From Thereva unica (Eukaryota; Arthropoda; Insecta; Diptera; Therevidae): DNA of 64,000 nt. The stretch is from positions 8,906,001-8,970,000 of the forward strand of contig OX465281.1 in assembly GCA_949987705.1 (NCBI GenBank), given 5' to 3'. The notes under the pieces were generated by a model that saw only the letters and a program-made list of their open reading frames with translations, had not been told where the DNA came from and did no database searches. Below, in pieces: positions 21,074 to 30,771 of this stretch (positions are counted from its first letter, which is position 1; the number at the start of each line of letters is the position of its first letter). The position numbers and the translations under genes are program-made.

Positions 21074-22686
21074 GGTCGATTCGCACTATACGGAACGTTA
21101 ACGTCACGTCACGGAACGGCAACGGCACGTCAAAATATTCTTCAATGAGTGTTGCACTACATGTTCACATACAATAGGCAACGTCACGGACCGTAAACGT
21201 AACGGCACGTCAAGATTAGTTTCAAACTATATTTTAACGTGACGTGCCTTGACGTGACTGATCTATTCTGTTCAATATGAACGTAGTAACGGAAGCATTT
21301 CGAATTTTTCAAGCATTTATTTTTTTTTGCATTGAACTAATTTTAATTTATCATGGAATATGAAAATTTAGTTGAAAAGGTTCGACGATATGTGGAGCTG
21401 TATGATTTGTCACAAATTTTTTTCTTCCTCATCTAAAACTAATGCGATCCTTCCATCCATCTTATGGCGCTACAACCTAGCCTTGGCTTCCCTCTAGAAT
21501 CTAGCCTTGGCCTCCTTTAAAGCATTTCTTCAAGTTTGACGGTTTCTGTTCCGGATGTTGAGCATTGATGTGACAGCCGTCACAGAGTCTATCAATCTTT
21601 CGTCTATCCAAATTTCTGATACCATAAGCCATTTTGGGATACCATTATCCTCCATCCTGATTACGTGGCCAGCTAGTCTCAGTCTGTTCATTTTAATTAA
21701 AGTTGAGAGTTGTGGGTTGTCAAAAATTTCATACAACTCGTTGTTGTATCTTCTTCGCCATATTCCATCCTCTCTGTTTGGGCTGAGAACTTTTTTCTCA
21801 AACCTGTTGACTCTTTCCTCTATGTCCTGGGTCATTTGTACAAATCTTGAGTGCAGTATTTGTTTTTGGGCATAAAAGGCTCTATTAGCCTTTCGTCTAG
21901 TTGTTTCTTCGTTTTCTTCGTTTCTTTTTGTAATTGTAGACCCAAGGTAGACTGTTTTATCGAGTATTTCTAGGTTATGTTCGTCGGTGGTTATATTTTT
22001 TCACATTCTAAATCTTCCTGCTCTGGATTGTTGCATCACATTCGTTTTTCTTCATTTATCTTCAGACCTATGTCCTTTGCCGCCTCTTTTAATTCGACAT
22101 AAGCTTCTTTTGCTGCCAAAAAGGACGTTTCCACGATGGTCAGATCTCCATAACTAAGAAATTGTACCAACGTTTTCCTTATCACCCATTCTAGTGCGAT
22201 TATGAGCATTGGGCCCAACCCATCTCCTTGTCTAAGTCCTTGTTGTACTTCAAATTTTTCTGTTATAACACGTTGCGCATTTGATCAGTAGTACCAGCTT
22301 TGTGGGGACTCGTAATTCCTATAAGATCTCGTATAGTCTCTCTCAGTTTATTGGGTCATATTCCTGTTGAAAATCGACAAATATCTGGTGAATATCTACA
22401 TTCCTTTTCCCAGGTTTTCTCCAGAATTTGTTTTAAGGTCAGCAATTGGACCGATGGTGACCTGTTTGTCCTAAAACCAGCTTGACATTTTCCTATAAGG
22501 CCTTCCGCTATAGGTTCTAGTTTTTGTTTCACAGGATTGTGAAGGATTTGTAGCTGCTGCTGAGGAGTGAGACTGAAAGGCAAAATTGACGTAACGTTGA
22601 CATGATGTTTAAGTGCGAATCGAAAGCAAAATTCAAGTGCCGTTGCCGTGACGTGACGTTGACGTTCCGTATAGTGCGAATCGACC
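21074..22686. mobile_element. TTAA-flanked inverted-repeat element (piggyBac-like)
   Basis: Terminal inverted repeats of about 57 bp begin GGTCGATTCGCACTATACGG at both ends and differ by one substitution and a 5-bp gap. They are rich in ACGTCACG motifs. TTAA flanks both sides (21070-21073 and 22687-22690), the target preference of piggyBac-type transposases. The 1.6-kb body is non-autonomous and largely occupied by a separate LINE fragment. It sits inside LINE relic A, so it is younger than that element. Confidence 0.85.
21440..22560 (-). pseudogene. LINE relic B inside the TTAA element
   Basis: Minus-strand frames give the RT: KLEPIAEGLIGKCQAGFRT and LLTLKQILEKTWEKECRY, then VEVQQGLRQGDGLGPML and EWVIRKT, a damaged YADD region (SYGDLTIVE), and EAAKDIGLKINEEK. 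C-terminal parts follow: RVNRFEKKVLSPNREDGIWR and LRLAGHVIRMEDNGIPKWL. The 3' end near 21465 (AGCCAAGGCTAG...TAGCGCCAT) resembles the 3' end at 54000-54060, so both belong to related LINEs. Many stops. Confidence 0.8.
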
Positions 22687-22859
22687 TTAATCAGCATTTC
22701 TTTTGTTTTAGTGGATTTAGCATTAAGCCTGTTGGGCTACTTTCTGTTGCCAAATTGTTTATCATGTTTTTGAGGTCCTGTTGTCTGTGGGCCAGCAAAC
22801 AGATATCTATCATCCGCGTAGTCAAGATCCTTAAGGAGAGGAGAAGATCTCTTATCCTA

Positions 22860-23613
22860 CCCAGCAAACCACATGTAATGCATAGAACAAAGAAATGCAT
22901 TCGCCGAACATTACAAGTAAGCTATCTGAAAGTTATCAATCAGCGACTGCTTACAAGTGCCTTACAAATACATTACAAGCAATGTATTAAATTGTTAGGA
23001 TTTTGGGGATTCAAAAGCGTATTATAAAGGGCCAAATACACGAGCACTCCATTCCGCCACGCTAACAAATTTTTGTTGGAGTCTTCAGTAATTAAGCTAA
23101 TAAAATCGTAGCATACATACATACATACTGAAAATTATTCATTTTCTATTTTCGAGAGAGATATGAGGGCGACTATACGGACGTAACATGGTAGAACACA
23201 TATCCAGAAATTCAGGGCATCTAAAATACAAAGTTCAACATAAAATTATAATAAATTTTGTTTTGAAAAAATATTATTTTATTATTAAATGCATTTTTAG
23301 TCGATTAGAATCAATGCATTTCTTCCTAGGGCAATCCTAATGCTATTCAATACATTTTATTAGTTTTATGAAATGCCTTTTGCAATGCATTTCCCACATC
23401 TATAAAATGTATTTATAATTTATTATTTATGCATTACATACTTCTATATGAAATATATTGTTAATGCATTACAAGCAATGCATTTCATCCTAGGACATGC
23501 CTAATGTGTTTTAATGCATTCCGTATTACTTACAAAATGCTTTCTGTAATGAATTTCATTCATTTCTGAAATGTATTGTGAATTCATTTTGTATGCATTC
23601 GTGGTTTACTGGG
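22860..23613. mobile_element. 754-bp MITE, TA-flanked, ATGCATT-rich
   Basis: Short inverted ends CCCAGCAAACCAC and GTGGTTTACTGGG (one mismatch) lie between TA dinucleotides (22858-22859 and 23614-23615). The interior is AT-rich with many copies of ATGCATT/AATGCAT. It interrupts LINE relic A. No coding potential. Confidence 0.75.
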
Positions 23614-24110
23614 TAGATAGTAATATATAGGACAAAATTTTGCTCTCAGTAGATAATCAACAGATGCCTCTCCAGTTGTCGCATATTGTTGGTCCCCTTT
23701 TTTGGTATTTTCACTATGATACCTTCCGTCCAATCCTCCAAAAAGGTACAGGTGTTCCATGCTATTTCGAGGATTGGCTGAAGCGCATCTGCTATGAGGC
23801 TTGAATCGGCTTTCAATAATTCTGGCGGGATGCCTTCTTTTCCAGCTGCTTTACCATTGGCCATCGCTTGAATTGCGGTTACTATTTCCCTCTTGGAAGG
23901 GGCCCGGCTGGCGATTCTTATTGTCTGTGCATTGTTGCTGTTTTCAGGGCGGCGAAGAAATAATCTGAAATTGGGTAAAGTGAAACTTTTTTTTTTTTTT
24001 TTTTTTTCAAATTTTTAAATTCTTTTTAATCTTAATTTCTGAAAATGCGTCCCGTACCAATTACGCCCTGTGCAAGTGCACCATTCCCACCAATGAAATC
24101 GCCGCCCCTG

Positions 24111-24300
24111 TTGCTACCTAACCTTATGGGAGGAATTATGAAAGTTCCCCTAGGTCGACTGATTCAAATAAATCTAAATACCATATTGATTATTTTCATG
24201 TTACATTAATGATTGTGGTTAAACGATTATATCATAAAAATAATCACTTAAAAAGACAATCGTGTAATAAACTACAAAGACTAAAGTAGAATCATCAATC
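24111..24300. other. 5' flank of receptor 3
   Basis: TATGGGAGGAATTATGAAA, CGACTGATTCAAATAAATCT and the ACAATCGTGTAA block are shared with receptor 4 (and the last also with receptors 1 and 2). A middle segment of about 130 bp present at receptor 4 is missing. This is the presumed promoter region of the duplicated unit. Confidence 0.65.
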
Positions 24301-24381
24301 ATGAAAATTATCATGAACACCGACGAAATGTTACTTTTCATTTCATTGCAGCACGAACTACCAATATGTGCTTTTCGTTAG
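24301..24381 (+). promoter_or_regulatory. upstream ORF overlapping receptor 3 start
   Basis: A 26-codon frame, MKIIMNTDEMLLFISLQHEL then PICAFR, starts 65 bp before the receptor ATG and stops at TAG 24379-24381 inside the receptor frame. Relative to receptors 1 and 2 it lacks exactly 15 bp (five codons). Confidence 0.45.
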
Positions 24382-26132
24382 TGATGTTTGTTTTGTTATT
24401 ATTTGTTTCAATACGAAATTCATATTCAATAAATGTAAATCAATTGATTGAATTAACTGAAAAGCTTTGCGATTTGTACAAGTTTGAGCATTTGGTGATA
24501 TTTTCTTCCAATGAAACAAGTGATGACAGTAGTTCAGATGCCGAAATATTCGCTCGTGAATTTCTGAAAAAAGAAAAGTTATCTGCAATTTGGTTGAATG
24601 TAGAAATGGATAAGGAAGGAATTAAGTTATTTCATAAAAATATTTTATCAATTGTGTTTCTGGATGAACAAGGTGATAACTTGAAGATAGTGACGAGTGA
24701 AACTTTAAATTTTGAACTAAGAGCATCAAAAGTAATTATTGTTTTGTCTTCTAAGAAAGTAGAGATTGTAAAACTAAAGCTGCTTTTTCAGTGGTGCCTG
24801 GAAGTGAAGATAATAAACGTTATTGCAATCGTGGAAGAAAATGACATAAATCGCATTTTCGGGTATAGTCCATTCCTAAATATTTCTGCTGAAGAAAAGT
24901 CATCGACCAATGTGACCAATTTATTCGTTGGTAGGGTCAGAAACTTTTATGGAACCGAAATTCGTACAAATTTTAAATCAAATAGCGGATTTATTATGGA
25001 TTATATAAACAACAGAGGCGAAGCGGACATTTCTGGAATTAGTTATGAAGTTTTGAAACAATTTTCAAAATGTTCTAATGCGACCTTGACTGTTATTGAC
25101 AAAAACACTTCTTTATTGTATGATAATAGGGATCCGGATTTACTTAATGAGGATATAGTAGATATTTTGGTGTCAGGGTTCTATTTACAAGAGAATGCTA
25201 TGGACTACATGTCTTATCCATTTTTAACGCACAAATTATGCCTATACAGTCCAGCAAGTATCCCGATACCAGCATCGCTGTACATTTTGTTACCTTTCGA
25301 TAACCTGGTTTGGTATACTTTAATAGGCTTTATTTTATTGACGAGCTTAACAGGATACTTTACTGCTCTTGTAATAAGAGAAAAACACAGTTTTGGAAAG
25401 TTCTTCCTTGAAATTATCCTGCGAATACTTTTCTTACCTTATTCAGGAATAAACAATACTAAATGGATTATTTTCTATTCACTCGTTCTTCTTCTAGGAT
25501 TTATAGTGTCCAACATCTACTTGGCTAGAATGGTAAGCCTTTTCGCTCGTACAGTATTTTTACCTACAATTGAAACCCTAGAAGATTTTAAAAAATTTCA
25601 AACTAAAATCGCAGTAAAAAAACAGAGCCTAACTAATCTAGCACGCGTACTTAATTTATCCACAAATTTATTTGTTGGTCTTGAATATGAGGAGTTAACT
25701 GAAAGTCAGACAAGCTTCAATCTGTCATTTGTACAAATTGAAGTATCAGATGCAGTAGACAAGAATCGATATAGTGATCTGACTCCTCATTTTAAGGAAT
25801 TAGATATCTGCTCTGGGTTATTTCTTAGCTGTTTCCTGTTTCAAGGTAGTTGGATTTTTCGTGAAAATTTCAATCAATACATACTTTTTACTCATGCTTT
25901 CGGATTATTGAATCATTGGAACGAAGTATCACTTTATATAGAACGTCGAAGCAAAAAACTTATTTACTATTACGCAGATGTTGGAGCAAAACCTTTTAAA
26001 ATTGAAAATTTTGAATTAATATTGGAAATGTATGTTTGTGGAATTGTTTTAAGTTTTTTTTCTTTTGTAATAGAAGTTTCGTTAAATTATATTAAAGGAA
26101 GAATTATATATGAAAGTCAAATAAACATTTAA
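24366..26132 (+). CDS. divergent ionotropic receptor 3
   Basis: An intronless IR of 588 residues. The signal peptide (1-22) is nearly identical to receptor 1. The first ligand lobe contains ISGISYEVLKQFSKCSNATL, M1 is at about 314-336, M2 at about 367-390 (WIIFYSLVLLLGFIVSNIYL), the second lobe (LPTIETLEDFKKFQTKIAVK and on) at about 395-550 and M3 at about 555-578. It is closest to receptor 4, with which it shares the first-lobe stretch SNATLTVIDKNTSLLYDNRD. The stop lies within TTTAATAAAAG, so the AATAAA polyadenylation signal overlaps it. The protein should sit in the membrane of chemosensory dendrites, probably with an IR co-receptor, as known for the family. Confidence 0.92.
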   Translation: MCFSLVMFVLLLFVSIRNSYSINVNQLIELTEKLCDLYKFEHLVIFSSNETSDDSSSDAEIFAREFLKKEKLSAIWLNVEMDKEGIKLFHKNILSIVFLDEQGDNLKIVTSETLNFELRASKVIIVLSSKKVEIVKLKLLFQWCLEVKIINVIAIVEENDINRIFGYSPFLNISAEEKSSTNVTNLFVGRVRNFYGTEIRTNFKSNSGFIMDYINNRGEADISGISYEVLKQFSKCSNATLTVIDKNTSLLYDNRDPDLLNEDIVDILVSGFYLQENAMDYMSYPFLTHKLCLYSPASIPIPASLYILLPFDNLVWYTLIGFILLTSLTGYFTALVIREKHSFGKFFLEIILRILFLPYSGINNTKWIIFYSLVLLLGFIVSNIYLARMVSLFARTVFLPTIETLEDFKKFQTKIAVKKQSLTNLARVLNLSTNLFVGLEYEELTESQTSFNLSFVQIEVSDAVDKNRYSDLTPHFKELDICSGLFLSCFLFQGSWIFRENFNQYILFTHAFGLLNHWNEVSLYIERRSKKLIYYYADVGAKPFKIENFELILEMYVCGIVLSFFSFVIEVSLNYIKGRIIYESQINI

Positions 26133-28610
26133 TAAAAGAAAAGATATTTTTTAGTCGATAATTCAAGGCAGCTTTTACGTATGTACTAGGGTGTCAATAA
26201 GCATAATCAATACAGAAATACTCGTTCGATCGCGGAGGTCAAGCAGCATTGCACCGGGCTGGTACTTAATGGGGGATCGATAGAAAAACGAAACTAGCGC
26301 GTGGAGGACAAAAACGGACATTCTTACATCCACTATAATTTGGAGGGTTTAGAAATTTCTTTTTTTCGCCTAAAAGAAGCTACAAATGTTTATACGAATG
26401 AAACCCTTGAAGTGTTTTCTACTAAGTCTACTACAACGGTTTTAAATTTTTAACTGTTTAGAAACTTAACACCTGAATTTGCAGTGAAGGATCAGATGGA
26501 ACTCTAACATACAAGCAGCATCACCAAACTTTACCATTTACCTGCATTTACCTTTTTCGCTTGAGTACCCAGCGTTCCTGCTACTTTAACGTCAAATCTG
26601 CTTCAGAGTGCTAAGTTTGTAGCAGATTATTGCAAAAGAAGTTGATGGGAGCATTCCGGTGAGGTAAGCGAATTCGGGGTTAGATTTCTTCTGGGGCTAG
26701 GTTTTTTCCTGTTATGCGCATTCGAAGAAACCAATCAAAGTCGTCTGCGGCAAACAAAATTAAATTTTGGTGAATAGCAAAAGAAATGTACTTTCTCTAT
26801 AATATTGAATTTTTTTTTCTTGTGTTGGTATCAGCTAGAGCAGTCATCGAATACACCAAGTGTATCTCATGAAATTGGTCACAAGATTTAACATTAGAAA
26901 AGGTCGGCCCATTCAAAAGTCAAATCTAGTGACCATTTTCAAGAAATACACGCTATACATACAACCAGTATTTCAATCAATATTTTGATAAATTTCGTCG
27001 AAGATTTCGACAACAAAATCAATTTTGAAAACATTTTCGGAAGAAAACAGACTCATCATTGCCGATGGCTCAAAGTTAAACGTCTTTCGCGTTAAAAGAT
27101 CAAGTTTATTGAAACTCTATTGCACAGCTTATCATTAACTAAGTTTGCATTGGAAATGCCCTCTCAACTGAGATATTTGAAAATGGCAACGACAACAAAA
27201 CGGTAAAAAGTTTGCAAATACCTTATATTTATAAAGGCTCATCCCCAGCACCTACTTGTCAAGCGAACATTCCTTCAAAAATGTATCGATCCAAATATTC
27301 GGCCGAATAGTTCCGTTCATTTTGGAGCAGTAAACAGGCTCATGCAGGTCGGCGAGGTGTTCTGCGAATAGCTGTGTTTTCCCACCGCTTTTAACATGCG
27401 CTGTTCGTTTCCCCGCCAGTACCAAAGTCTAGTAATAACAAGTCTTTCATCTTCATACAAAATTTCCCCCCCGTTAGTTGTGTGCGTGCATATATGAATA
27501 TCACTGCTGAGCAAAACTCAACGCATACTTCGTGAACTCAGCGAGACAAAGCCAGATTCTCTCTTTACGATAAAGTATGCAGAACAGAAAAGGAAAGAAA
27601 ATTTAATCAGCTGTTTTTTTTTTCATAAATCAAAACAAACGAGCAAATATGCACCAATACATTAAGTTTATCCCCATATAAACTCTAAAAGTTTCCGCTG
27701 TTTAGTTGTGTGCAAACGCGTGTAAAAATGTTGCATTCCCAATAGCCTGACATCGTCATTTGAAGAACTTGTGCATATAGCTGTTCGCCTTTCACTCATT
27801 AATCATATGAAGATGAAAGACTTGTTTATTTCTAGACTTTGGCCAGTACTTCGCGCAAGCTCGATTCGCTCACTCAATGCGCCGCGATTACTTATATTGC
27901 AATTTCTCCCGTGATAGAGTTATCGCCAAAAGATAAGGGCTAGCAAGCATGCGGGGAAATGACAATTCCATAAACATTAACGACGATCCCAATGCCTCCG
28001 CTCCGTTCCAATCCGCTAAGCTGTCAAGGTTAAAATTCGAAGTTTGCTTAGAACTTATATGGTAGTTCGGAAAGGTGGTTCTATTGGTACATAAGCGGCC
28101 TACAGATGATCAACTTGCGATCTGGCTTTACAGATCAGAACGGAAAAGTTGAATAAATTTCAACTTTTTCTGAGTGCTACGGACCGAATCGAAACCGAGC
28201 GGATGCTTTGGGGTTAGGCTAAAGGACCTCCGCACATGAGTGGACTGATTTGCAATCCCAGGTTTAAACAATTTTGACAATAACTACGCTCACAACCAGT
28301 TTGCAACCAAAATGTAATCTCTGTCCACACACGAGCGCTACTGTTTTTTTGGGGGTTCCCCCATCGACGAGTAATAACTTTTTGGCAGGTTCAAGTACGA
28401 ACAAATTAAAAATATATGTGTAAAAAAAAAAAATTCCAAACTAAATTTCTCCATTTACTGGCCTAGAGCTGATTCCTACAAGGACTTACATATATTAGGC
28501 ATCTTCAAGAAGAAGAAAACTCAAGCCAACTCCTGTTTAAATAATTGTAAAATAATTTGACCTGCTTTTACAGCTGTCACATATTAACGAACAAATGACA
28601 TTCAAGGCAA
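26133..28610. other. spacer between receptors 3 and 4
   Basis: 26133-26390 is the 3' flank shared with receptor 2 (GGAGGTCAAGCAGCA, ACTTAATGGGGGATCGATAG). 27410-27457 and 27808-27853 form an inverted pair around GAAGATGAAAGACTTGTT and TCTAGACTTTGG. The rest shows no gene and no recognised element. The minus-strand frame at 27317-27514 spans one arm of the inverted pair and looks fortuitous. Confidence 0.5.
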
Positions 28611-28936
28611 TGGACAAGTTGTAGGTGGAGGTTTGCCCCTGGACCATATTTTCGGCGTATGATTGTTTATTACTTTTTTCGTGGTAATCGCTACCTGACA
28701 TTACGGGAGGAATTATGAATCCGCCCCTACATCGACTGATTCAAATAAATCTAAATACCATATTGATTATTTACATGTTACATTAATGTTTGTGATTGTT
28801 GCATCTATTGGTGTATCATTTATTGCTATATAATTATTTTCACTGTAAATCCATGGTTTTCACTGTATAGAGCCTAATCAATATTTTTTTTGTTCACTTA
28901 AACGATTATAAGAAGACTAAAGTTAAATCATCAATC
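28611..28936. other. 5' flank of receptor 4, unfilled paralogous site
   Basis: GTAGGTGGAGGTTTGCCC, GGTAATCGCTACC, GGGAGGAATTATGAA and CGACTGATTCAAATAAATCT run uninterrupted here. Upstream of receptor 3 the same series is broken at GCTACC by the 4.8-kb hAT-like insertion, so this copy shows the empty site. Confidence 0.7.
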
Positions 28937-29005
28937 ATGGAAATTATCATGAACACCAACGAAATCGTACTTTTCATTTCATTGAAACTCGAACTACCAA
29001 TATGA
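28937..29005 (+). promoter_or_regulatory. upstream ORF coupled to receptor 4 start
   Basis: A 22-codon frame, MEIIMNTNEIVLFISLKLEL then PI, begins 65 bp upstream. Its TGA (29003-29005) overlaps the receptor ATG (29002-29004) as ATGA, the tightest arrangement of the four and the layout that would favour reinitiation. Confidence 0.45.
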
Positions 29006-30771
29006 GCTTTTCGTTGGTGTTATTTATTTTGTTATTTTTTGTTTCAATACGAAATTCGTATTCAATAAATGTAAATCAATTGATTGAATTAACTGAAGAT
29101 CTTTGCGATTTTTACAAGTTTGAACATTTGGTGATATTTTCTTCCAATGAAACAAGTGATGACAGTAGTTCAGATGCCGAAATATTCGCTCGTGAATTTC
29201 AGCGAAAATTAATTGTATCTACAATTTGGGTAAATTTAGTAATGGATGAGGCTGAAATTAAGTTATTTCATAAAAATATCTTATCAATTGTGTTTCTGGA
29301 TGAACAAGGTGACAACTTGAAGATAGTGACGAGTGAAACTTTAAATGTTGGTCTAAGAGCATCAAAAATAATTTTCGTTTTATCTTCTAAGAAAGTGGAT
29401 ATTATTAAATTGAAACTACTTTTTCGTTGGTGCTGGGAAGTGAAGATAATAAACGTTATTGCACTTGTGAAAGAAATTGACAGAAATCGCATTTTCGGGT
29501 ATAATCCGTTTCTAAATATTTCTCCTGAAGAGAATTCATCGACCGATGTGACCAAATTGTTTGTTGGGAAAGTCAGAAATTATCATGGAGTAGAAATTCG
29601 TACAAATTTCAAATCAGGTACCGAATTTATTATGGACTATGTAAACACAAGAGGGGAGCCGGAAATTACTGGATTTGGATATGAAGTCTTGAAACAATTT
29701 TCAAAATGTTCCAATGCGACCTTAACTGTTATTGACAAAAACACTTCTTTATTGTATGATAATAGGGATCCGGATTTACTTAATGAGGATATAGTAGATA
29801 TTTTAGTGTCAGGGTTCTACTTAGAAGAGAATATTATGGACTACATGTCTTATCCGTTTTTAACGCACAAACTATGCCTATACAGTCCAGCAAGTATCCC
29901 GATACCAGCATCGCTGTACATTTTGTTACCTTTCGATAATCTGGTTTGGTACACTTTAATAGGCTTTATTTTATTGACGAGCTTAACAGGATACTTGACT
30001 GCTCTTGTAATAAGAGAAAAACGAAATTTTGGAAAGTTCTTCCTGGAAATAATTTTGAGAATACTTTACTTACCTTATTCAGGACTAAACAATACTAAAT
30101 GGACTATTTTCTATTCACTCGTTCTTCTTCTAGGATTTATAGTGTCCAACATCTACTTGGCTAGAATGGTAAGCCTTTTCGCTCGTACATTATTTTTACC
30201 TACCATTGAAACCCTAGAAGATCTGAAAAAATCTCAAACTAAAATCGCAGTAAAAAACCAGAGCCTAGATAATCTAGCACGCATACTGAATTTTTCAACT
30301 GATTTATTTGTTGGTCTTGAATATGAGGATTTAGCTGAAAGTGAGAGAAGTTTCAATCTGTCATTTGTACAAATTGATACATCAGATTCAGTAGACAAGA
30401 ATCGATATAGTGATCTGACTCCTCATTTTAAAGAATTAGATATCTGCTCTGGGTTATATCATAGCTGTTTCCTGTTTCAAGGTAGTTGGATTTTTCGTGA
30501 AAATTTCAATCAATATATACTTTATGCTCACGCCTCTGGATTATTAAATCGATGGAAAGAAGTTACACTTTATATAGAACGTCGACGCAAACAACTTATT
30601 TACTATTATCCAGATATTGGAGCAAAAACTTTCAAAATTGAAAATTTCGAATTAATATTGGAAATGTATGTTTGTGGAATTGTTGTTAGTTGTTTTTGTT
30701 TTATAGTAGAAATCTCGCTAAATTATATTAAAGGATTATACATTATTATACATAATATAAAAGTCAAATAA
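29002..30771 (+). CDS. divergent ionotropic receptor 4
   Basis: An intronless IR of 589 residues: signal peptide 1-22, first ligand lobe (ITGFGYEVLKQFSKCSNATL), M1 about 314-336, M2 about 367-390 (WTIFYSLVLLLGFIVSNIYL, with threonine where the others have isoleucine), second lobe about 395-550 (LPTIETLEDLKKSQTKIAVK), M3 about 555-578. It ends HNIKVK. The stop lies in AAATAAAG, again overlapping AATAAA. With receptor 3 it forms the youngest-looking pair. It is the last gene of the array in this window. The ligand is unknown. Confidence 0.92.
   Translation: MSFSLVLFILLFFVSIRNSYSINVNQLIELTEDLCDFYKFEHLVIFSSNETSDDSSSDAEIFAREFQRKLIVSTIWVNLVMDEAEIKLFHKNILSIVFLDEQGDNLKIVTSETLNVGLRASKIIFVLSSKKVDIIKLKLLFRWCWEVKIINVIALVKEIDRNRIFGYNPFLNISPEENSSTDVTKLFVGKVRNYHGVEIRTNFKSGTEFIMDYVNTRGEPEITGFGYEVLKQFSKCSNATLTVIDKNTSLLYDNRDPDLLNEDIVDILVSGFYLEENIMDYMSYPFLTHKLCLYSPASIPIPASLYILLPFDNLVWYTLIGFILLTSLTGYLTALVIREKRNFGKFFLEIILRILYLPYSGLNNTKWTIFYSLVLLLGFIVSNIYLARMVSLFARTLFLPTIETLEDLKKSQTKIAVKNQSLDNLARILNFSTDLFVGLEYEDLAESERSFNLSFVQIDTSDSVDKNRYSDLTPHFKELDICSGLYHSCFLFQGSWIFRENFNQYILYAHASGLLNRWKEVTLYIERRRKQLIYYYPDIGAKTFKIENFELILEMYVCGIVVSCFCFIVEISLNYIKGLYIIIHNIKVK

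Larger units (their letters stand above)
20455..23960 (-). pseudogene. LINE relic A, split by two insertions
   Basis: On the minus strand the pieces come in order. At 23960-23640: IQAMANGKAAGKEGIPPELL and LEDWTEGIIVKIPKKG (RT start). Then a 754-bp MITE. At 22858-22691: DYADDICLLAHRQQDL (RT active site) and LATESSPTGLMLNPLK. Then a 1.6-kb TTAA-flanked element. At 21069-20455: TNKARSAYACLFRIW, VKAVLLYGCETWKVT, NRCLRCILKIRWQDRISNEE, RRVGRPRKTWRRT and VAQNRVRWMATVSALCP. The frame flows across the TTAA insertion as expected of one interrupted gene. The RT section between IPKKG and YADD is deleted. It is a LINE without RNase H. Confidence 0.85.
19309..24110. mobile_element. hAT-like insertion (outer shell of a nest)
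   Basis: The 8-bp sequence TTGCTACC flanks both sides (19301-19308 and 24111-24118). The paralogous spacer upstream of receptor 4 has one such site (TCGCTACC at about 28688), so 4.8 kb was inserted here. The ends begin CAGGGCCCTCGCC and, reversed, CAGGGGCGGCGAT. An 8-bp duplication with CAGGG ends is the hAT signature; beyond about 5 bp the terminal repeat is poor, although GGTGCAC recurs near both ends. No hAT transposase is recognisable. 19550-20450 holds only unassigned frames. The interior was filled later by a LINE and two further elements. Confidence 0.65.

Noticed and set aside
22602..23027. 141-codon plus-strand ORF
   Set aside because: It crosses the right inverted repeat of the TTAA element, LINE relic A in antisense and the start of a MITE, so it is a chance frame.
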